The notes under the pieces were generated by a model. The model saw only the letters and a list, made by a program, of their open reading frames with translations, ran no database searches and was not told the origin of the DNA. A stretch of 64,000 nucleotides of DNA from Acinetobacter venetianus RAG-1 = CIP 110063 (GTDB lineage: Bacteria > Pseudomonadota > Gammaproteobacteria > Pseudomonadales > Moraxellaceae), in contig NZ_KB849557.1 of NCBI RefSeq assembly GCF_000368585.1, positions 601,615-665,614 of the forward strand. Direction: 5' to 3'. Each line of letters opens with the position of its first letter. The stretch's first letter is position 1. Below are positions 53,617 through 62,388 of the stretch, piece by piece. Made by a program: the position numbers and the translations under genes.

Positions 53617-55065
53617 TTATTCAGATAAATCCAGACAGAGGTATTTCATTTCCAGATATTCCTCAATACCAAATTTAGAGCCTTCACGACCTAAACCAGA
53701 CTGCTTTACACCACCAAACGGTGCAACTTCATTTGAAATGGCTCCCGTATTGATTCCGACCATACCATACTCAAGTGCTTCACCCACTCGCCACTGACGA
53801 GCAGTACTTTGAGTAAATAAATAAGCAGCGAGACCGAACTCGGTGTCATTTGCCATCGCAACCGCTTCATCTTCTGATTTGAAACGGAATAATGGTGCAA
53901 GCGGCCCAAAAGTTTCCTCTTTCGCTACTTTCATTGCCTGTGTTACATCTGTGAGAACTGTTGGCTCGAAGAATGTACCACCCAATGCTGAACGCTGACC
54001 ACCAATTCGTACAGTCGCACCCTGAGCAGTCGCATCAGCAATATGCGACTGTACTTTGGCAATCGCATCTTCATCAATCAATGGTCCTTGCGTTGAACCC
54101 TCATGACGACCATCACCTACCTGTAATTTAGATACGGCATCAACTAATCGTTCTGCCAATGCATCATAAATGCCATCTTGCACATAAATACGGTTGGCAC
54201 AGACACAGGTTTGCCCACTATTACGATACTTGCTTGCCATGATGCCCTGAACGGCTTGATCTAAATTGGCATCATCGAATACCAGAACGGGGGCATTACC
54301 ACCCAACTCAAGAGAAAGTTTCTTGATGGTTGGGGCGCATTGCTGCATCAGAATACGACCCACTTGAGTTGAACCCGTAAAACTCAATTTACGAACAAAA
54401 TCACTCGCACAAATCGTTTGACCCACTTCAATCGCATCACCACTAATATTGAGAAGTACATCGGCAGGTAAGCCTGCCTGTAATGCCAATACTTCCAATG
54501 CATACGCCGTTAACGGTGTTTGTTCCGCAGGTTTCACCAACATTGAACAACCCGCAGCAATTGCTGGCGCTGCTTTACGCGTAATCATCGCCGCTGGGAA
54601 ATTCCACGGTGTAATCGCCGCAGTGACACCAATCGCCTGCTTAATCACCAGTAACCGTTGATTTGGCAATGTCGGAGTTAAAACCTCACCATCAATACGA
54701 CGTGCTTGCTCTGCAAACCAACGAATAAATGATGCCGCATACCCTATTTCACCACGCGCTTCAGCTAAAGGTTTGCCTTGCTCAGCAGTCAAAATCTGAG
54801 CCAAGTTTTCCTTATGCTCAAGCATCAGGTTGTACCATGCCAGTAAAATATCTGCGCGAGCTAAAGCTGTTTGCTTTTTCCAAGCAGACTGGGCATCGGC
54901 TGAACGTTGAATCGCAGCTTCAACACCCGCTTGGTCATAGGTTTTTACCCATGCTAACGTATCACCTGTCGCAGCATCATTGACTTGGATATAGTCATTC
55001 GAGGTCGGTGCATCGAATGAAATATCAGGATGTTTTAATAAATACTGCAAATTATCTTGAATCAT
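53617..55065 (-). CDS. gabD: Succinate-semialdehyde dehydrogenase
   Basis: A 482-residue aldehyde dehydrogenase. The catalytic Glu253 is in SLELGGNAP and the nucleophile Cys287 in NSGQTCVCANR. The NADP-binding ITPWNFPAAMITRK and the FEPTVLTDVTQAMKVAKEETFGP region match GabD. It oxidises succinate semialdehyde to succinate, the second step of GABA breakdown. Its ATG overlaps the gabT stop as ATGA, so the two are translationally coupled. The enzyme is cytosolic. Confidence 0.93.
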   Translation of the reverse strand: MIQDNLQYLLKHPDISFDAPTSNDYIQVNDAATGDTLAWVKTYDQAGVEAAIQRSADAQSAWKKQTALARADILLAWYNLMLEHKENLAQILTAEQGKPLAEARGEIGYAASFIRWFAEQARRIDGEVLTPTLPNQRLLVIKQAIGVTAAITPWNFPAAMITRKAAPAIAAGCSMLVKPAEQTPLTAYALEVLALQAGLPADVLLNISGDAIEVGQTICASDFVRKLSFTGSTQVGRILMQQCAPTIKKLSLELGGNAPVLVFDDANLDQAVQGIMASKYRNSGQTCVCANRIYVQDGIYDALAERLVDAVSKLQVGDGRHEGSTQGPLIDEDAIAKVQSHIADATAQGATVRIGGQRSALGGTFFEPTVLTDVTQAMKVAKEETFGPLAPLFRFKSEDEAVAMANDTEFGLAAYLFTQSTARQWRVGEALEYGMVGINTGAISNEVAPFGGVKQSGLGREGSKFGIEEYLEMKYLCLDLSE

Positions 55066-56354
55066 GCAGATTGCTCCACTGCTTTCACACTGTCTGCTGT
55101 TAAAGTTGCAAAACCTTGCTTCAAGATGTCAAGACCTTGGCGGAATTGCTCAGCAGGAATGGTTAATGGGTAAAGGAAACGAATTACGTTACCGTATTTA
55201 CCACAAGTTAGAATCAATAAACCATTGTCCATTGCATAAGTTTGTACAGCTTTTGCTTGTTCCGCTGTTTCTAACTCGGCAGCAACCATCGAACCTAACG
55301 CACGAATCTCAGTCACAACATCGCCTGAAGCCTGCTGAATGTCTTTCAAAACAGATACCAGTTCAGCCCCAAGCTCATTGGCACGTTCGCATAAGTTTTC
55401 TTCTTCGATTGCATCAATCACTGCATGCGCAGCAGCCACTGCGATTGGGCTACCTGCATATGTTCCACCTAAACCGCCTGGGTTTGGTGCATCCATCACT
55501 TCGGCACGTCCCACTACACCTGAGATTGGGAAGCCGCCACCCAAGCTTTTTGCCATGGTGATCAAATCTGCTTTGGTTTCATAATGATTCATCGCAAATA
55601 ATTTACCAGTACGCGCAAAACCAGATTGCACTTCATCAGCAACCAATAAAATCCCGTGTTTGTCACACAAAGCTCTTAAACGTTTTAAAAACTCAGCAGG
55701 AACAACGTTAAAACCACCCTCGCCTTGTACAGGTTCAAGCACAATCGCAGCCACATCATGCGGAGCAATATCTTCACTGAAAATATCCTCAACACTTTCA
55801 ATCGCTGCTGCAACTGAAATCCCTTTTTCTGGCACTGGATAACGCGCATGAAATACACCTGCTGGCATCACACCAAAATCACGTTTATAAGGCGCAGTTT
55901 TACCTGTCATTGCCATAGTCATAAATGAACGACCGTGGAAACCATTACCAAAGGTAATAATGCCATGACGACCTGTATGAGAACGTGCAATTTTCACGGC
56001 ATTCTCAACTGCTTCTGCGCCTGTCGTAAAAAATGCTGTTTTCGCAGCACCTGCAATTGGAGCGCGCTCATTGATACGTTCAGCAAGCGACACATAGCTT
56101 TCATATGGGGTAACTTGATAAGCCGTATGCGTAAACTTGGTTAATTGTTCTGTCACCGCTGCAATCACTTTAGGATGACGATGCCCTGTATTTAGCACTG
56201 CGATACCGCCAGCGAAGTCTGTATATTGCTTACCGTTTTTATCCCAGATCGTTGCATTTTCAGCTTTATCTGCATACCACTGACACATCACACCCACGCC
56301 ACGTGGAGTTGCTTGCTGTTTACGTGTATTCAGTGCAGAATGTTGAGTGTCCAT
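55062..56354 (-). CDS. gabT: 4-aminobutyrate aminotransferase
   Basis: A 430-residue class III aminotransferase. PLP lysine Lys269 in TMAKSLGGGFPISG, and the TTGAEAVENAVKIAR and LVADEVQSGFARTGKLF blocks are typical of GabT. It moves the amino group of GABA to 2-oxoglutarate. First gene of the gabTD operon, with GAGGGA upstream of ATG 56354, and divergent from gabR. Confidence 0.93.
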   Translation of the reverse strand: MDTQHSALNTRKQQATPRGVGVMCQWYADKAENATIWDKNGKQYTDFAGGIAVLNTGHRHPKVIAAVTEQLTKFTHTAYQVTPYESYVSLAERINERAPIAGAAKTAFFTTGAEAVENAVKIARSHTGRHGIITFGNGFHGRSFMTMAMTGKTAPYKRDFGVMPAGVFHARYPVPEKGISVAAAIESVEDIFSEDIAPHDVAAIVLEPVQGEGGFNVVPAEFLKRLRALCDKHGILLVADEVQSGFARTGKLFAMNHYETKADLITMAKSLGGGFPISGVVGRAEVMDAPNPGGLGGTYAGSPIAVAAAHAVIDAIEEENLCERANELGAELVSVLKDIQQASGDVVTEIRALGSMVAAELETAEQAKAVQTYAMDNGLLILTCGKYGNVIRFLYPLTIPAEQFRQGLDILKQGFATLTADSVKAVEQSA

Positions 56355-56474
56355 TTTATTCCCTCATATCTCATCATCAGTTACAGCTTTGGTCGTACAT
56401 CCTAGGGGTCGATTTTTAGGATGCGATACAATGACTGCCTATAACTGTAATTTCGCTCGTCTGATGACAACTGA

Positions 56475-56511
56475 CGAGAGCCATTTTTAAACTGTAGGAG
56501 AGAGCCAATTG
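56475..56511 (+). promoter_or_regulatory. Direct-repeat GabR box over the gabR start
   Basis: Two direct repeats GAGAGCCA (56476-56483 and 56500-56507), 24 bp apart, the first followed by TTTTT and the second by ATTG. The downstream repeat overlaps the ribosome-binding site and TTG start of gabR. MocR/GabR regulators bind directly repeated sites, so this is a good candidate operator for both autoregulation and gabT control. The same element occurs upstream of gabP. Confidence 0.68.
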
Positions 56512-58008
56512 CGCAGTTTACTTGGGGATCATTTGTTACAAAGACTCCAACAGGACACTGAGGGAAAACTACATCAACGCCTGTTCCGTTGTCTGCGTGG
56601 TGCAATCATTGATGGTGTGGTTCAACCGATGACTCGCCTACCTGCTTCTCGCGACTTAGCAAGCGAAATTCATGTCTCTCGAAATACCGTTCTCAGTGCT
56701 TATGAACAATTACAGGCTGAAGGATATTTAGAGGCACGTACAGGTCACGGCACATGGGTAGCGGAGCAATTACCTGAAAAATTTTTAAATACCAAAAATA
56801 AAAAGAAAGAACCCGATTTACCAGTTACTCAAAGTTCATATGCGTTATCACAGCGAGGTTCCAACCTATTAGGTTATGCCGCAGCTTCACCACATCAATG
56901 GGGTGCTTTTGTGCCTGGTGCGCCGGATGTCACCGAATTTCCTCATCATATTTTTAGTCGTATCCAAGCCCGTTTAAGCCGTGAACCTGATATTAACCGA
57001 TTGATTTATAGCAATGCTGGGGGATGTCTTGAGCTACGCAGTGCCTTAGCTGATTATTTACGGGTAGCGCGCTCAGTTCAATGCGATGCTGATCAAATTA
57101 TTATTACGGAAGGCATTCATCAAGCGATAGATTTAGTCTCACGCGCACTGAGTGACATTGGCGATAGCGTCTGGATCGAAGACCCTGCATATTGGGGAAT
57201 GCGTAATAATTTAAGAATTAACGGCGTAGATATTCAGCCAATGCCTGTTGATGCAGAAGGGATCATTCCTGAGCAAAATCCAACCCAACCACCCAAACTG
57301 ATTTTTGTCACGCCATCACACCAATATCCTTTAGGCTCACATCTGAGCTTAAACCGTCGTAAGCAACTGCTTCAAATCGCACGTCAACACAATGCTTGGA
57401 TCGTGGAAGATGATTACGATAGTGAATTCCGCTTCTCTGGACAGCCTTATCCATCCCTACAAGGCTTGGAAACTAATGCCCCAGTCCTGTATATGGGTAC
57501 GTTTAGCAAAACGATTTATCCCTCTTTGAGGATTGGTTATTTAGTTGTGCCTAAGCCACTGTTTTCACCACTGCGTATCGTTGCAGCAGAGCTATATCGT
57601 GGCGGGCATCTATTAGAACAAAAAGCACTGGCTGAATTTATCCGTGAAGGTCATTATGAAGCCCACATTCGCCGAATGCGATTGCTCTATGGCAAAAGAC
57701 GGGACTATTTAGTCAGTCTGATTCATCGCTATTTAGGACCTGAATTTCTACATGAATATGATGAAGCAGCGGGTCTGCATCTGGTTTTAAAGTTACCTGC
57801 TACGTGTGATGATGTAGAAGTTGCCGCGACTGCATTAGAGCGCGGAGTCAAAGTCCGTCCGCTGTCTCAATACTACATGCGCTCACATGCCCATGCTCAA
57901 CGTGGTTTACTGATGGGATTTGCCTGCGTCAATGAGAAAGATATGGTGATGGCATTTGGGACATTGCTGCAATGTCTACGTGAAGCTGGCGTACCAACAC
58001 TCAATTGA
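56509..58008 (+). CDS. gabR: GabR-type MocR regulator (GntR HTH-aminotransferase fusion)
   Basis: A 499-residue fusion of an N-terminal GntR winged helix (LHQRLFRCLRGAIIDGVVQPMTRLPASRDLASEIHVSRNTVLSAYEQLQAEGYLEARTGHGTWV, residues about 21-85) and a C-terminal fold-type I aminotransferase-like domain, with the PLP lysine in GTFSKTIYPSLRIGYL. In GabR, PLP and GABA form an internal ligand that switches the regulator to activate gabT and gabD. Start TTG 56509 has AGGAG eight bases upstream. It is divergent from gabTD. Confidence 0.92.
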   Translation: MRSLLGDHLLQRLQQDTEGKLHQRLFRCLRGAIIDGVVQPMTRLPASRDLASEIHVSRNTVLSAYEQLQAEGYLEARTGHGTWVAEQLPEKFLNTKNKKKEPDLPVTQSSYALSQRGSNLLGYAAASPHQWGAFVPGAPDVTEFPHHIFSRIQARLSREPDINRLIYSNAGGCLELRSALADYLRVARSVQCDADQIIITEGIHQAIDLVSRALSDIGDSVWIEDPAYWGMRNNLRINGVDIQPMPVDAEGIIPEQNPTQPPKLIFVTPSHQYPLGSHLSLNRRKQLLQIARQHNAWIVEDDYDSEFRFSGQPYPSLQGLETNAPVLYMGTFSKTIYPSLRIGYLVVPKPLFSPLRIVAAELYRGGHLLEQKALAEFIREGHYEAHIRRMRLLYGKRRDYLVSLIHRYLGPEFLHEYDEAAGLHLVLKLPATCDDVEVAATALERGVKVRPLSQYYMRSHAHAQRGLLMGFACVNEKDMVMAFGTLLQCLREAGVPTLN

Positions 58009-58030
58009 GTCCTATATTTTTAAGCATAGA

Positions 58031-58068
58031 TAAAAAAGAGCCTCCAGATTGAGGCTCTTATCTTTTTT
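58031..58068. terminator. Bidirectional terminator between gabR and gabP
   Basis: Stem AAGAGCCTC/GAGGCTCTT with a CAGATT-type loop, A-rich before and TCTTTTTTT after. Confidence 0.86.
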
Positions 58069-58074
58069 TAAACT

Positions 58075-59517
58075 TTAGACTAATTTTTCTTCATGGATTT
58101 GGGCTAAATGCGTTTCTCTACGCTCCTTCCCCCAACCGAGTTTTTGCGACAATAATCCTGAAACCACGATGATGCCAAACAATGCTGTGGTATAGATCAC
58201 CTCTTTAAAATAGGTCCCTTCGATCAACATGGTCAGGATGGCAGCAATAATTGCAAAGATCACCACATAAGTTAAATAAGGGAACATCCACATTTTAAAT
58301 TCAATATTAACACCTTCAGCCTCAAGCTTTTTACGCATACACAACTGTGAATAAGCAATGGTCAAATATACATACAAGGTCGCTGCACCAGTGGTTAACA
58401 TGAAGAAATCATAGACATCCATACTCTTGGTCGCTGTTAAAATCACAGCAATAACTGAGAAGAAACACGACACCAATACACCCACCCATGGGCTGCTTTT
58501 ACGATTCACAGAAGCAAAACTTTTCGGCGCATCACCACGCTTCGCAAGTGAAAAGAGCATACGGGAACAAGTATATAACGCGGAATTAAAACAGCTACAA
58601 ACCGATGTCAGTACCACAAAGTTGACGATATGACGTGCTTCAGGAACGCCAAGCGCACTGAGCGTGACACTATAGGTTCCCCAAGTTGAATCTTTTAAAA
58701 GCTCATTGTTGTGAGGAATCAAACATACCGCGACAAACATCGATCCGACATAGAATAAGACAATTCGCCACACGACGGAATTAGATGCCTTACGGATTTC
58801 TTTCGATGGATTTTCTGACTCTGCCGCTGCTACAGTCACAATTTCAGCACCAATGTAGGCAAACATGACCCCAAGTAAAGCAGTGATAACGGACGATGCG
58901 CCATTTGGCATAAATCCTTGGGCAGTTAAATTGGTCACACCTGCGGCTGAAACATCACCCCACGGCCATAGGTGCATGATCGCAAGACTACCAATTACGA
59001 GGAATATCACAATTGCGATGACTTTGATCAATGCAAACCAAAATTCGAACTCACCATAGTTCTTAACGTTCTGTAAATTGACCGCGACCAACCCACCAAT
59101 CACTAAAACCATATAAGCCCAAATCGGGATAAACGGGAACCAATTATTTAAAATTTTACCTGCAACATAAGCTTCCCACCCCATCAGCATGGCTAAAGTA
59201 CACCAATATAACCAACCAATCGAGAAACCAGCCCAACGACCAATCGCTCGGTCCGCATAAGTCGAAAATGAACCGCTGTCAGGGTTTAAAACGGCCATTT
59301 CCCCGAGCATACGCATAATGAACCAGACCAACAAACCACCCAAAGCGTAGGTAAGAAAGACCACGGGGCCTGTGTTGTAAATAATACTGCCTGAACCGAC
59401 AAATAAAGAGCCACCAATCACTCCAGCGATAGAGATCATCGTCAAATGTCGTGATTGCAGACCATGTTTTAAATTTTGGGAGGGATTGGCTTCAGAACCA
59501 TCTTGATGTGCTGCCAT
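58075..59517 (-). CDS. gabP: GABA permease
   Basis: A 480-residue APC-family permease with twelve helices. The opening LQSRHLTMISIAGVIGGSLFVGSGSIIY and the YAVLNPDSGSFSTYADRAIGRWAGFSIGWLYW-type block (MLGEMAVLNPDSGSFSTYA) match GabP. It imports GABA, and possibly related amino acids, with protons. It lies beside gabR and carries the GabR-type box 190 bp upstream of its start, completing a GABA uptake and breakdown module. Confidence 0.88.
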   Translation of the reverse strand: MAAHQDGSEANPSQNLKHGLQSRHLTMISIAGVIGGSLFVGSGSIIYNTGPVVFLTYALGGLLVWFIMRMLGEMAVLNPDSGSFSTYADRAIGRWAGFSIGWLYWCTLAMLMGWEAYVAGKILNNWFPFIPIWAYMVLVIGGLVAVNLQNVKNYGEFEFWFALIKVIAIVIFLVIGSLAIMHLWPWGDVSAAGVTNLTAQGFMPNGASSVITALLGVMFAYIGAEIVTVAAAESENPSKEIRKASNSVVWRIVLFYVGSMFVAVCLIPHNNELLKDSTWGTYSVTLSALGVPEARHIVNFVVLTSVCSCFNSALYTCSRMLFSLAKRGDAPKSFASVNRKSSPWVGVLVSCFFSVIAVILTATKSMDVYDFFMLTTGAATLYVYLTIAYSQLCMRKKLEAEGVNIEFKMWMFPYLTYVVIFAIIAAILTMLIEGTYFKEVIYTTALFGIIVVSGLLSQKLGWGKERRETHLAQIHEEKLV

Positions 59518-59704
59518 ATCATTTTCCTTAACCTATGAGGGATACCAGCAATCCGAGGCTTCTTGCCTCACTGCTCAATATATCCCCCTAAAAATTGTGT
59601 CGCTGAATTGCTCTTGTTCTCACAGAAAAACTAGAGTGATCCAAACAACGCTTCCGTATGCATACTTCCTATGGCTTTAATTTGTCGTTTTGGCCCTGAA
59701 GAAA

Positions 59705-59741
59705 CGAGAGCCATTTTTATGATAAAGGAGAGAGCCAATTG
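59705..59741 (+). promoter_or_regulatory. Direct-repeat GabR box upstream of gabP
   Basis: Repeats GAGAGCCA at 59706-59713 and 59730-59737, 24 bp apart as at gabR. In 37 aligned bases only the central six differ from the gabR box. The box is in the same orientation relative to gabP as the gabR one is to gabT. Even the gabR-like ribosome-binding site and TTG are kept, followed here by a stop codon, which suggests a copied gabR leader. Confidence 0.65.
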
Positions 59742-59954
59742 TAAAAATTATGTGCAACACTGGCTAGCTTTATATTTTTCAATGAAATAATGAGTAGCTA
59801 TTTTTATATTTAAAATCAACCAACTAAATACCGATAAAATCAAAATTTATTACATATTTTATGATCTATAGATTGGTTCTTTTTATTGAAAGCGAATCAT
59901 TATTGATCCATAACTTAAGTCTTATTTTGTTTTACGCTAAAAATGTGATGCACA

Positions 59955-59993
59955 TAAAAAAGCCTCTTTCCAAGATTTGAAAAGAGGCTTTTT
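59955..59993 (-). terminator. Terminator of ssb
   Basis: Stem AAAAGCCTCTTTCC-type arm with GGAAAGAGGCTTTTT pairing (AAGCCTCTTT/AAAGAGGCTT) and T-run on the minus strand. Confidence 0.82.
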
Positions 59994-60010
59994 AGATTTA
60001 GTTCCAAGTC

Positions 60011-60580
60011 TTAGAACGGTAAATCATCATCTAAATCAGCTGGTGCTGCCGCAGGCTGTGGCGATGATTTAGGTGTATTAAAACCATTTCCAGCTTGCGG
60101 ACTACCTGCGTAGTTACCGCCTTGTTGCCCATAACCATTTTGATTATTGTTGTTATAACCTGTGTTCTGGTAACCACCGCCCTGATTACTATTATTGTTA
60201 TTAAAACGCGGTTGGTTGAAGTCGTTACCGCCAGCAAAACCTTGCTCACCTTGTTGACGTGAATCAAGCATTTGCATTTGATCACCACGGATTTCCGTGC
60301 TGTAACGCTCTTGACCATTTTGATCTGTCCATTGACGTGTACGCAATGAACCTTCGATATAAACCTTCGAACCTTTACGTAAATATTGTTGTGCAATTTC
60401 ACCTAAACGGTTGTGCAACACGATACGGTGCCATTCCGTTTGTTCTTTACGTTCACCCGTGCTTTTATCTGTCCAAGACTCACTTGTTGCAATCGAAAAC
60501 TGAGTTAAAGATCCACCATTTGGAAAAGTTTTTGTTTCAGGATCACGACCCAAAGTTCCGACTAAAATTACATTGCTCAT
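60011..60580 (-). CDS. ssb: Single-stranded DNA-binding protein
   Basis: A 189-residue SSB starting at ATG 60580 ([15 protein letters not shown]). The OB fold covers about residues 1-110 with [46 protein letters not shown]; then a long Gln/Asn/Gly-rich linker and the acidic tip DLDDDLPF, the site that recruits partner proteins. It protects ssDNA in replication and repair. Single gene with terminator. Confidence 0.93.
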   Translation of the reverse strand: MSNVILVGTLGRDPETKTFPNGGSLTQFSIATSESWTDKSTGERKEQTEWHRIVLHNRLGEIAQQYLRKGSKVYIEGSLRTRQWTDQNGQERYSTEIRGDQMQMLDSRQQGEQGFAGGNDFNQPRFNNNNSNQGGGYQNTGYNNNNQNGYGQQGGNYAGSPQAGNGFNTPKSSPQPAAAPADLDDDLPF

Positions 60581-60817
60581 CACAAAAACACTATAACATA
60601 AATTAATTAATATTAATCAGTAACTAACAACTAAAATAAATTAAATATACTCTAATGCATAAAGTGTAACAAAATTTATTATAAACATATTCGATATCGA
60701 TCAGAATAATTCCTTTACTGTTAATTTTTTACCAAATACAACTCCTATATTTACGTAGAAACAGTTTTGAACCTGTAGTGTCTACTCTACCACCGTATGC
60801 AATATATAGAGTGATTC

Positions 60818-61283
60818 GCAAGTCATGTGGATTTACTTGATCAAATTCCGTTGGATGAACAAATTGATTCATTCTATACAGATGGTGCATATGACACAAA
60901 ACAATGCCGTCAGCTCATTGCAGATCGATAAACAAATGCGGTGATTCCGCCTAGAAAAAATACAAAGCCTTGGAAAGACATAAAAGTTCATTCGCGAGAG
61001 CGAAATGAACTACTTCGAGCAGTTTAACGTTTCAGCAAGACGCTATGGAAAAAATGGTCTGGCTATCATCGGCGAAGTTTGGTTGAAATCAAGATACACT
61101 GCATCAAATGACTAGACAATAAGCTCAGTACTGGAAACTTTCAAAACCAAGTAAATGAGATTCATACACGTATAGCAGTTTTGAATAAATTCACAGAATC
61201 AGGTCTACCTCATACCCAAGTTGTCACTTGAATTTATCTCAATTAGGGTAGCATTGTCTTTCAAACCTTTGTGCAACAGAGCC
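60818..61283 (+). mobile_element. Remnant of an IS5-family insertion sequence
   Basis: Translation in one frame gives C-terminal IS5-type transposase sequence (LLDQIPLDEQIDSFYTDGAYDT, VIPPRKNTKPWK, RERNELLRAV) with three in-frame stops at about 60930, 61025 and 61112 and no N-terminal half. A right-end-like terminal sequence CTTTGTGCAACAGAGCC lies at 61267-61283. The left end is lost. It marks past mobility beside the microcin locus. Confidence 0.75.
60829..61231 (+). pseudogene. IS5-family transposase pseudogene
   Basis: About 135 codons of the C-terminal part of an IS5-family transposase. Key DDE-region residues are seen as YTDGAYDT and the E of RERNE; the frame is interrupted by TAA, TAA and TGA and ends PHTQVVT. 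The start and first domain are missing, so it cannot be active. Confidence 0.78.
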
Positions 61284-61594
61284 CAATAAAACTACTAAAA
61301 TTAAAATACAAGAAATGTTAATTGATTATTAATTATATTAATTTTTATTAAATAAATCTTAACAGATATCTCGAAGTATATAAACCTATAAGGAATTTAA
61401 AGCAGTATACAGACTATTATTTATGTTTTTATTTAAATTAAAAACAATTGCTTAGAAAAATTAAGATTATTTTTTGCTCAAATTTTGATTTTCAGTATTG
61501 TTAAATAGAAGTAGCTTAAATAAAATTTAAAGCGAAATAACCAAGCAATAAGTTATTCAATTTTCTTAATAATTATTTTTTACTGAGGGATAAT

Positions 61595-61813
61595 ATGCGC
61601 GAGCTTTCAATTTTTGAATATAGTGTAATCAGTGGTGGAATGACTGAAAGTCAATGTGTAGGGGCTGCTACAATAGTTGGTGGTGTTGTAGGTGGTATCG
61701 CAACAAGAAATCCAGCTGGAGTAGGTGTTGGGGCAACAATTGGAAATATTGTAGGTGGCATTATCTGTGCACCTATCACTAATAATCAAAGTAGTGAAGA
61801 TGGAGATGAATAA
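61595..61813 (+). CDS. Class II microcin-like precursor peptide 1 (double-glycine leader)
   Basis: A 72-residue peptide. The leader MRELSIFEYSVISGG (15 residues) has the double-glycine pattern with hydrophobic residues at -4, -7 and -12, cut by C39-peptidase ABC transporters. The predicted 57-residue core begins MTESQCVGAATIVGG, is rich in Gly (GxxxG) with a long hydrophobic helix, has two Cys (core 6 and 43), and ends in a hydrophilic acidic tail NNQSSEDGDE. A strong GAGGG site precedes ATG 61595. Paralogous to the next gene. Antibacterial activity is inferred. GC content is low compared with the rest of the window. Confidence 0.82.
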   Translation: MRELSIFEYSVISGGMTESQCVGAATIVGGVVGGIATRNPAGVGVGATIGNIVGGIICAPITNNQSSEDGDE

Positions 61814-61902
61814 ATATATAAAATCCAAATTTTCTCCTAAATAAAATTCTCTAACAAATGTTTTATTTAATTTTTTATTTTTTAAGTTAAAAGGATCAAA
61901 TA

Positions 61903-62121
61903 ATGAAAGAGCTTACCATAAATGATATGAATATCATTAGCGGCGGAGCATATACAGAGACTCAATGCGTTTCTGGCATGACAGGAGCTGGTGCTGTAAT
62001 CGGTGCATTATTAGGAGGCGCTGTAGGCTTTGGATTAGGAGCAGCAGCTGGGCAAGCAGCTGGGCAAATTATATGTCCTATTACAAACAATGGAAACTCA
62101 TCAGAAGATGGTGATGGATAA
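61903..62121 (+). CDS. Class II microcin-like precursor peptide 2 (double-glycine leader)
   Basis: A 72-residue paralogue of the previous peptide, 89 bp downstream. Leader MKELTINDMNIISGG (15 residues); core AYTETQCVSGMTGAG with a Gly/Ala-rich helix (ALLGGAVGFGLGAAAGQAAGQ) and the same ends as peptide 1: one Cys near the start (TQCV), one in IICPITNN, and tail NSSEDGDG. The two Cys can form a disulfide as in colicin V-type microcins. AGGA precedes ATG 61903. Two similar peptides may act together or separately. Confidence 0.82.
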   Translation: MKELTINDMNIISGGAYTETQCVSGMTGAGAVIGALLGGAVGFGLGAAAGQAAGQIICPITNNGNSSEDGDG

Positions 62122-62136
62122 ATAGGATATAAAAAA

Positions 62137-62310
62137 ATGGTAACTATTTCATCAGCGTTTTTCGCCCCCTTAGTTATAATACTTAGCCTAATTTTGATAT
62201 ACAGTTCAAAGTTTATCCGCAATAAAAAAGTAGCCAAGACTATTTCTATAATAGTTTTAATCATATTATTAGTAGTATGCTTGATGGCTTTATTTGGTTA
62301 CTTTAGTTGA
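62137..62310 (+). CDS. Small two-helix membrane protein, candidate microcin immunity protein
   Basis: A 57-residue protein directly after precursor 2 (15 bp gap), with TAGGAT eight to nine bases before ATG 62137. Two hydrophobic segments (SSAFFAPLVIILSLILIYSS, residues 5-24, and TISIIVLIILLVVCLMALFGYF, about 35-56) are joined by the basic loop KFIRNKKVAK. This size and shape are typical of class II microcin immunity proteins, which protect the producer at the inner membrane. The family is not recognised, so the role rests on position and topology. Confidence 0.68.
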   Translation: MVTISSAFFAPLVIILSLILIYSSKFIRNKKVAKTISIIVLIILLVVCLMALFGYFS

Positions 62311-62388
62311 TCTAAACATATAGCCCTGTAATTTCTACAATAAGTCTTATTGTTAAAATAAGACTTTATTATATTTAAAAGTGATGTA

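Larger units (their letters stand above)
59518..60010. other. Upstream region of gabP
   Basis: No gene. It holds the gabP promoter, a copy of the GabR-type direct repeat (59705-59741), an AT-rich stretch and the ssb terminator. Confidence 0.45.
60606..61594. other. AT-rich region with a decayed IS and the microcin promoter
   Basis: No intact gene in nearly 1 kb. Positions 60818-61283 hold the transposase remnant. The rest is very AT-rich and includes a promoter-like TTGCTC (61474-61479) and TATTGT (61496-61501) 16 bp apart upstream of the first precursor peptide. Confidence 0.5.

Noticed and set aside
61962..62264. Minus-strand 100-codon ORF opposite precursor peptide 2
   Set aside because: It is antisense to the Gly/Ala-rich codons of the peptide; it has no start signal and no family features.
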